Source: Candidatus Zixiibacteriota bacterium (GTDB lineage: Bacteria; Zixibacteria; MSB-5A5; GN15; FEB-12). Taken from it: a DNA stretch of 6,506 nt. The stretch lies in the NCBI GenBank assembly GCA_030591625.1, contig JAUVAR010000153.1:1-6506 (forward strand). The letters are read 5' to 3'. Shown here piece after piece: positions 1 through 4,372 of this stretch; positions within the stretch are counted from its first letter, which is position 1; the number at the start of each line of letters is the position of its first letter. The notes beneath the pieces were generated by a model. That model saw only the letters and a program-made list of their open reading frames with translations. It had not been told where the DNA came from and did no database searches. Made by a program: the position numbers and the translations under genes.

Positions 1-57
1 ATGTTTATTAAGCTTGCCGGTTCAATGATTATTATTGGTTACTTGTACGCACTTTAA
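1..57 (+). CDS. C-terminal end of an unidentified upstream protein, probably membrane-associated (partial)
   Basis: The first frame is open from base 1 to a TAA at 55-57; the other two forward frames hit stops within the first 27 bases. The 18 residues are strongly hydrophobic, with Ile, Leu, Gly and Tyr over the last half, as in a final membrane helix. The stop codon overlaps the AAGGA ribosome binding site (56-60) of the next gene, which is the usual arrangement in a translationally coupled operon, and this is the main reason for calling it a gene end. The window happens to begin with ATG, so a free 18-residue peptide cannot be excluded, but a truncated gene tail is more likely. The family cannot be recognised from so few residues. 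Confidence 0.45.
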   Translation: MFIKLAGSMIIIGYLYAL

Positions 58-65
58 GGATAACG

Positions 66-1235
66 ATGAATAACGACAATGCGGCAAGATTCAGAGCGGT
101 ACGTAAACTATTTCCTCATACAAAAAATATTATCTTTTTCAATTCGGCATCGTATGGACCCTGTTGTACACCGGTACAAAAAGCAGTCGAGGGCAACATT
201 GCACTAAGGCTTGCATCCGAAATAGATGACTCGCACAATGCGTTTGCAGATCGAACTGTTCTCAGAAGTGAATTTGCCAAACTAATTGGTGCTGCCAAGC
301 GAGAAGTCGGACTTGGTATGAACACATCGTTCGGACTGAACTTAGCCGCCTTTGGGTTACCATTAAAGTCCGGCGATGAAGTTATTCTTACAAAAATCGA
401 ATTTCCGGCAGCGGTTTATACATGGCGGGCAGCAGCCGAAACGAGAAAGCTCAAGCTTAAATTCATAGATGCACCCAATAATCAATTTTGTATTGATACG
501 TTTGAAAAAGCGATCACTCGTCGCACGAAAGTACTCGTAATTTCATGGGTACAGTTTTTCAATGGTTATAAAGTTGATCTTGCCGAGCTGTCTGAAATTT
601 GTAAAAAACGAAATATATTTTTGGTCGTTGATGGTATTCAGGGGATGGGTGCAGAGCCGATAAACATGCGGAAACTTGGGATTGATATTTTCACGTCAGG
701 ATGTCATAAGTGGATGCTCGCTCCTCAGGGGGGTGGTTTCTTTTATCTTTCGGATGAAATACGTGGTCGCATTGAAGCACCATTTATGAGCTGGCTGGGG
801 GTTGATTGGAATATGCAATTTTCTGACCTTTTTCATTATGAGAAACCATATTTCGATAGTGCAGAAAAATATGAACTTGGATATTTCGGTGTGCTGAATA
901 TTCTTGGTATGAATGCTACGGTCAAACTGTTTCGTGATCTTGGGCTGCGAAATATTCAGAGACATAACTACGAATTGATCGACCGACTCGCGGACTATAT
1001 TCGTTCGGAACCGTTCTATTCGATTACATCTAATTTAGAACCAAAACATCGGTCATCGATTTTTACTTTTAGATGCAAGAAAGTCCCTGCCCTGCATGAG
1101 TATATTGTTAATAAGAAAATTATGCTCGCCAATCGGGAGGACTCCATTAGAGTTTCTGTACATCTTTTCAATAATAAGGCAGACATTGACCGTTTAATAT
1201 ATGTATTGAAAACATTTGCTAAAAAGAATAGATAA
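66..1235 (+). CDS. class V aminotransferase-fold PLP-dependent enzyme
   Basis: This 389-residue cytosolic fold-type I PLP enzyme is of normal length for the class V family (cysteine desulfurase, isopenicillin-N epimerase-like and related enzymes). Visible landmarks are the phosphate-binding Asn-Thr-Ser around residues 86-88, the cofactor-ring aspartate D189 with Q192 (VVDGIQ), the Schiff-base lysine K215 preceded by H214 (SGCHKW) and followed by a glycine-rich stretch (QGGGFFYLS), and a C-terminal R362 in the segment IRVSVHLFNN, where the family binds the substrate carboxylate. The mobile loop just before R362 contains no cysteine, so a true NifS/IscS desulfurase is unlikely. An epimerase, lyase or aminotransferase role is more plausible, but the substrate is unknown. 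The ATG at 66 is supported by AAGGA at 56-60 with a five-base spacer. The gene overlaps the upstream gene's control region and lies 32 bases before a dehydrogenase/epimerase gene, so a shared biosynthetic operon is inferred. Confidence 0.9.
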   Translation: MNNDNAARFRAVRKLFPHTKNIIFFNSASYGPCCTPVQKAVEGNIALRLASEIDDSHNAFADRTVLRSEFAKLIGAAKREVGLGMNTSFGLNLAAFGLPLKSGDEVILTKIEFPAAVYTWRAAAETRKLKLKFIDAPNNQFCIDTFEKAITRRTKVLVISWVQFFNGYKVDLAELSEICKKRNIFLVVDGIQGMGAEPINMRKLGIDIFTSGCHKWMLAPQGGGFFYLSDEIRGRIEAPFMSWLGVDWNMQFSDLFHYEKPYFDSAEKYELGYFGVLNILGMNATVKLFRDLGLRNIQRHNYELIDRLADYIRSEPFYSITSNLEPKHRSSIFTFRCKKVPALHEYIVNKKIMLANREDSIRVSVHLFNNKADIDRLIYVLKTFAKKNR

Positions 1236-1267
1236 GAGATTCAGGGCAGACAACTCAGCAGGTTATA

Positions 1268-2308
1268 ATGATTGATAAATTTGACATATCGACTTCCAAA
1301 ATCCTGATTACAGGTGCATCCGGTTCGCTTGGCAAACAACTTGTATATGAATTAACAAAACGTGATGCTGATATAGTAGCACAAGTACGACGGACCTCCA
1401 ATACGCAACCGATTGAACGTTTTGGAGCAGAGAAGCGTTTTGCTGATCTGCGTAATCGCGATGAATTGATTGAAATTGTGCAGGGCATTGATGCGGTGAT
1501 TCATACTGCGGCCATTGTTAATTTTCGTAAAAATAAACTGTCAGAATTTGCCAGTATAAATACTATCTGTGCGACCGATCTGTTTCGGGCGGCCGAAGCA
1601 AACGGAGTGAAGCGGTTTGTTCATGTATCAACTATTGCCGCCGTCGGTGCAATACCAAAAAATGAGAACCAGGATCCAACCAAAGTTGCCGATGAAACGT
1701 TTGAGTTTAATCTGCAATCGTTGAAAATACCGTATATCATTTCCAAGCGTGCAGCCGAAGAAGAGCTTTTAAAACTTGCAGCAAATTCCAAAACCGAACT
1801 GGTGATTGTAAATCCGGCTATTATTGTTGCTCCTTCGCGGACTGGCAATGATCGCAAAAAGGCAGGTGTTGCATTTAGTAAATTCGTTGTACCCGACCTT
1901 CCCATTAATTTGAATCTGGTTGATCTTCGTGATGTTGCCCAGGGTACTATTGGTGCTTTGGAATATGGAAGATCAGGGGAACGATATTTGCTTACCGGCG
2001 ATAATATTTCAGGTCGTGATTTGGTGCTGACAGCTTCGGTTCTATTAGGGAAGTCTCCACATCTGATTCGTCCGCCACGATTGTGTTTGAATACAGCTTC
2101 GCATATTTCCAATCTTTGGGGCAGTATGAGCGGCCAAAGCAAAGTTTCTTTTTATCCTGATATTGTTAATATGCTCGATTATGATTGGGTCTATTCATCA
2201 AATAAAGCGATCGAGGAGCTTGAGTATCGACCCCGTTCGGTTTTTGCAACACTTGATAATTTATTATCAAATCATTTTTATGATAGTTACATGCACCCAA
2301 AAATCTAA
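1268..2308 (+). CDS. extended short-chain dehydrogenase / NAD(P)-dependent epimerase-like protein
   Basis: This 346-residue protein has the Rossmann layout of extended SDRs (nucleotide-sugar epimerases, dihydroflavonol-reductase/HpnA-like and 3-beta-hydroxysteroid dehydrogenase-like proteins). The dinucleotide motif TGASGSLG is at residues 15-22. Two arginines at 41-42, at the end of the second strand, suggest NADP preference. D60 follows the third strand. The catalytic serine region VSTIAAVG begins at 120, and Y156-x3-K160 is the active-site pair. VDLRDVAQG (218-226) and the terminal LEYRPR segment (318-323) are typical of the extended branch. The enzyme would oxidise, reduce or epimerise a sugar, sterol-like or lipid-like substrate; which one cannot be told. 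The ATG at 1268 follows a CAGG at 1259-1262 with a five-base gap. Close spacing behind the aminotransferase gene suggests co-transcription and successive steps on one substrate. Confidence 0.88.
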   Translation: MIDKFDISTSKILITGASGSLGKQLVYELTKRDADIVAQVRRTSNTQPIERFGAEKRFADLRNRDELIEIVQGIDAVIHTAAIVNFRKNKLSEFASINTICATDLFRAAEANGVKRFVHVSTIAAVGAIPKNENQDPTKVADETFEFNLQSLKIPYIISKRAAEEELLKLAANSKTELVIVNPAIIVAPSRTGNDRKKAGVAFSKFVVPDLPINLNLVDLRDVAQGTIGALEYGRSGERYLLTGDNISGRDLVLTASVLLGKSPHLIRPPRLCLNTASHISNLWGSMSGQSKVSFYPDIVNMLDYDWVYSSNKAIEELEYRPRSVFATLDNLLSNHFYDSYMHPKI

Positions 2309-2323
2309 CACCCCATGAGTGCT

Positions 2324-2353
2324 TTATTCTGCTTCGGACCGCATGTAGAATAA
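2324..2353 (+). terminator. possible stem-loop after the dehydrogenase gene
   Basis: Arms TTATTCT (2324-2330) and AGAATAA (2347-2353) are exact complements. A small CGG-A-CCG pairing lies inside the 16-base loop. The structure lies 15 bases after the stop of the dehydrogenase gene, where a transcript end or mRNA-stabilising hairpin would be expected. The stem is AT-rich and there is no clear run of T after it, so a classical intrinsic terminator is doubtful. Confidence 0.3.
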
Positions 2354-2424
2354 TATATGATTTCCAAGAAATTATTTTACGCTCAAATGAGAAGATTGGC
2401 TACAACTTACGGGGGAACGCAGGC

Positions 2425-2451
2425 AGAATAGACACCCCGGTGTCGCATTCT
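2425..2451 (+). repeat. imperfect inverted repeat / hairpin in the leader
   Basis: The inner arms GACACC (2431-2436) and GGTGTC (2439-2444) pair perfectly. The outer arms AGAAT (2425-2429) and ATTCT (2447-2451) extend the stem across a small asymmetric internal loop. This is the most GC-rich and stable-looking structure of the leader. It is not followed by a T-run, so it is recorded as a structured element and not as a terminator. It could be part of a leader RNA or a protein-binding palindrome. Confidence 0.4.
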
Positions 2452-2489
2452 TGACTCTATTACGCCTGTGGTTGTTGTTGGTTTGGGGC

Positions 2490-2510
2490 TGATTCTTTTT
2501 GTAAGAATCA
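2490..2510 (+). repeat. perfect 8-bp-stem hairpin in the leader
   Basis: TGATTCTT (2490-2497) and AAGAATCA (2503-2510) are exact complements around a five-base loop. A moderately T-rich stretch follows, but without a continuous T tract. It may be a weak terminator or attenuator, or a structured leader element, about 70 bases before the glycosyltransferase start. Confidence 0.4.
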
Positions 2511-2519
2511 ATTTATGCT

Positions 2520-2534
2520 TTCGCAGACTGCGAA
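2520..2534 (+). repeat. 15-base palindrome upstream of the glycosyltransferase gene
   Basis: TTCGCAG and CTGCGAA are perfect complements around a single central A. As RNA it would fold as a five-pair stem with a five-base loop; as DNA it has the symmetry of a dimeric regulator site. It lies 47 bases before the TTG start and ten bases after the preceding hairpin. Confidence 0.35.
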
Positions 2535-2581
2535 TCGGTTCTTATATTGATCGAAATATTCTTTGAGAGATATGGAACAAG

Positions 2582-4105
2582 TTGATTAAATTTATCAAGA
2601 AACATCCACTCCTGTCATGTTTGATAGTCGCGGCAATTTTAAGATTATTCGCCACCACCTACTCCAAGGGGTTCATGGCACATGACGATCATTTTGAAAC
2701 AGTTCGAATTGCTTATGAGGGTATCCAGAATGGGATACTCAATGATGATGGTTTAATGGTTTGGGATGTTGTTAAGCCTGAAAATATAGGACGTTCACCT
2801 CTTTATGTACTTACTCTTTATGCATTGATGAGCGTTCAGGAATCGGTTGGTATTTATTCACTTGATTCGATGATGTACCTGATCCGCTTATTTCATTTTC
2901 TCATGTCAATGCTATTGATTTTGTATGGGTACCGGTATGTTTATGCTGCAACCGAAAGCAAGAAATATTCATTATTGGCCGGGATGATTCTGGCCGGACA
3001 CTTTCTGATGCCGTATCTGTCGGCAAGAACTTTGATTGAACTCGTTTCTGCCGACCTGTTGTTGCCGGCTATTTATCTGGCCTATCAGGGGGTAAAAAAA
3101 CAAAATAACAAAATGTTATTTCTGTCCGGGATTCTCTCCGGGTTGTCATGGATGGTACGCTTTAATACCGGCCTGGCGGTACTGCCGATACCATTCGCGA
3201 TATGGTTTTTGACCAAAAACCTTCGCCCGACTATCCACTACTGTCTTGGAATTCTGCTCATATTTATATTCAGTGGCAGTTTGGACGTCGTTTTTCTTGG
3301 AAGTTTTGGACAATCGTCTATTCGTATTTTCAATGTCTTTTTAGAACATGTTGATACACCACTTCTACCTCAGCCATTCTGGGTATATATAGTGTTAGTT
3401 TTTGGGATCTTCATTCCACCTTTTTCATTCTATTTTATATTATCTGCCTTTCGCAAAAAAATCTTACGAGAGCACTTAATTTTGATCTCATCTATTTTTT
3501 CTTTCTTTGTTATTCATTCACTTATTGCCAGTAAGCAGGAACGATTTCTAATTCCAATATTCCCTTTACTAATTGTTTGGGGTTCTATCGGGTTATTTCA
3601 TTGGATAAAAGCAGGGAATATATCTGTGTGGAATAAAAGAATATTCCGATATTCTTCGATTTTTGCGATAGCCATAAATATAATAATATTACCGATTTTC
3701 ACTCTTAATTATGCTCACAAGGGGATGGTGGAACCGTTTGTTTATCTGTCGGAGCAAGATGATGTTAATTCGGTATTGATTGATCAAACCGAACGGCGCC
3801 GTTTTATGGCTTTTAGTTACGCCGGTCACAATCGTCCCGGTTTTAGAGTGCTTGACGCATGGCCTGAACTTGAAGAAATCAAAAGTGACAGCCTACTACT
3901 ACATTCGATAAACTACTTTATAATTTATACCGACGTCGAACCTGTTGCTAATGTCGATTCATTGGTACAAACATTTGGACCAATTGAGCAGGTTTTTCAC
4001 TCACCTCCATCAACGGTTGATGTCGTACTGAATTTCCTTAATCCAAAGCATAATCATACCAATGAGGCATGGGTTTATAAAACAAAGCAATCAATAATAC
4101 GATAG
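2582..4105 (+). CDS. polytopic GT-C glycosyltransferase, Alg9/GT22 mannosyltransferase-like
   Basis: This 507-residue integral membrane protein has roughly ten to twelve hydrophobic helices up to about residue 376 and a soluble C-terminal part of about 130 residues. GT-C enzymes transfer a sugar from a lipid-phosphate donor on the outer face of the membrane. The first helix (about 8-24) is followed by a loop with acidic residues in HDDH (34-37), the position of the GT-C catalytic acidic motif. SARTLIELVSADLLLPA (147-163) and SKQERFLIPIFPLL (317-330) resemble the Arg-Thr helix and the HKExRF-type signature of the Alg9/PIG-B (GT22) group. The acceptor and sugar are unknown. The start is a TTG: an in-frame stop (2564-2566) lies upstream, no ATG in frame precedes the first helix, and the next in-frame methionine (residue 32) would delete that helix. 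The ribosome binding site is weak (GGA at 2574-2576). A GT39-like enzyme is the main alternative. Confidence 0.8.
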   Translation: MIKFIKKHPLLSCLIVAAILRLFATTYSKGFMAHDDHFETVRIAYEGIQNGILNDDGLMVWDVVKPENIGRSPLYVLTLYALMSVQESVGIYSLDSMMYLIRLFHFLMSMLLILYGYRYVYAATESKKYSLLAGMILAGHFLMPYLSARTLIELVSADLLLPAIYLAYQGVKKQNNKMLFLSGILSGLSWMVRFNTGLAVLPIPFAIWFLTKNLRPTIHYCLGILLIFIFSGSLDVVFLGSFGQSSIRIFNVFLEHVDTPLLPQPFWVYIVLVFGIFIPPFSFYFILSAFRKKILREHLILISSIFSFFVIHSLIASKQERFLIPIFPLLIVWGSIGLFHWIKAGNISVWNKRIFRYSSIFAIAINIIILPIFTLNYAHKGMVEPFVYLSEQDDVNSVLIDQTERRRFMAFSYAGHNRPGFRVLDAWPELEEIKSDSLLLHSINYFIIYTDVEPVANVDSLVQTFGPIEQVFHSPPSTVDVVLNFLNPKHNHTNEAWVYKTKQSIIR

Positions 4106-4115
4106 GGGAGTGAAT

Positions 4116-4139
4116 GCCTGAGAATTAATCTTAACAGGC
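4116..4139 (+). terminator. weak terminator-like hairpin after the glycosyltransferase gene
   Basis: GCCTG (4116-4120) pairs with CAGGC (4135-4139), and AGA (4121-4123) with TCT (4129-4131) across a three-base bulge. A T-rich but interrupted stretch follows. It lies 10 bases after the glycosyltransferase stop, in a suitable place to end that transcript. The short stem and absent T-run make this tentative. Confidence 0.35.
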
Positions 4140-4171
4140 CATTTATAATCGTTATTATTCATCTGTTGAAA

Positions 4172-4179
4172 GGGGGGGG
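4172..4179 (+). repeat. run of eight G
   Basis: A homopolymer of eight G sits in an otherwise AT-rich intergenic region, about 92 bases upstream of the -35 box of the lipoprotein promoter. Such tracts are prone to slippage during replication. It is outside any gene and outside the core promoter, so any effect on expression is speculative. Confidence 0.6.
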
Positions 4180-4263
4180 ATTGTCCATTACTACCAATGA
4201 AAACATAACTAAATAGATCGTGATGGCCCATATAAAAAGAAGACGAAAAAGTGTGATATTATC

Positions 4264-4281
4264 CTAATTCTTGACAATTAG
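4264..4281. promoter_or_regulatory. candidate operator: inverted repeat across the -35 box
   Basis: CTAATT (4264-4269) and AATTAG (4276-4281) form a perfect two-fold repeat with a six-base spacer, centred on the TTGACA of the lipoprotein promoter. A dimeric regulator bound here would block the -35 box. AT-rich repeats of this length can occur by chance, and no regulator gene is visible in the window. Confidence 0.35.
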
Positions 4282-4298
4282 AGTGATTTAGTTATATT
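4271..4298 (+). promoter_or_regulatory. sigma70-type promoter for the PKD-repeat lipoprotein
   Basis: A perfect -35 hexamer TTGACA (4271-4276) is followed after 16 bases by TATATT (4293-4298), five of six matches to the -10 consensus. Transcription would begin near 4305, giving a leader of about 68 bases before the ATG at 4373. This promoter separates the lipoprotein gene from the glycosyltransferase gene. If the host belongs to Bacteroidota, whose main sigma factor prefers other hexamers, the match would carry less weight. Confidence 0.65.
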
Positions 4299-4352
4299 AG
4301 CTCCACACTTGAGAATCTGCACCGCGACAAATCAAAATAATTATTAAATTTT

Positions 4353-4365
4353 TTCTCCGGGAGAA
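4353..4365 (+). promoter_or_regulatory. Shine-Dalgarno sequence inside a small hairpin
   Basis: GGGAG (4359-4363), nine bases before the ATG at 4373, is the ribosome binding site of the lipoprotein gene. It overlaps the right arm of a perfect inverted repeat: TTCTCC (4353-4358) and GGAGAA (4360-4365) around one G. In RNA this gives a five-pair stem with a three-base loop, so the site would be partly hidden until the hairpin opens. Confidence 0.5.
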
Positions 4366-4372
4366 TAAGTCT

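Larger units (their letters stand above)
2309..2581 (+). other. 273-base gene-free leader with several inverted repeats
   Basis: No convincing coding frame is present. The longest short frame with ATG here (2357-2431, 24 residues) has no ribosome binding site and no recognisable sequence. The stretch contains four inverted repeats (listed separately) and a GT-rich run around 2468-2488. A TTGACT at 2451-2456 resembles a -35 box, but no good -10 follows at the right distance, so no promoter is called. The region probably ends the left operon and serves as the 5' leader of the glycosyltransferase gene. Confidence 0.5.

Noticed and set aside
66..1235. Annotation of the PLP enzyme as a cysteine desulfurase (NifS/IscS/SufS)
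   Set aside because: The catalytic Cys loop expected before the C-terminal Arg segment is absent, so only the broader class V family is supported.
116..2142. Minus-strand frames opposite the aminotransferase and dehydrogenase genes, including one of 173 codons (1621-2142)
   Set aside because: The plus-strand proteins carry complete catalytic motifs over the same bases; the antisense products show no family features.
2357..2431. 24-residue frame in the glycosyltransferase leader
   Set aside because: There is no Shine-Dalgarno sequence, it ends in the first arm of a hairpin, and it has no recognisable features.
2451..2480. TTGACT as the -35 box of a glycosyltransferase promoter
   Set aside because: No TATAAT-like hexamer lies 15-19 bases downstream; the region there is GT-rich.
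4223..4267. Tiny basic 14-residue frame upstream of the lipoprotein promoter
   Set aside because: There is no ribosome binding site and the lysine/arginine richness follows from the A-rich base composition; it ends just upstream of the -35 box.
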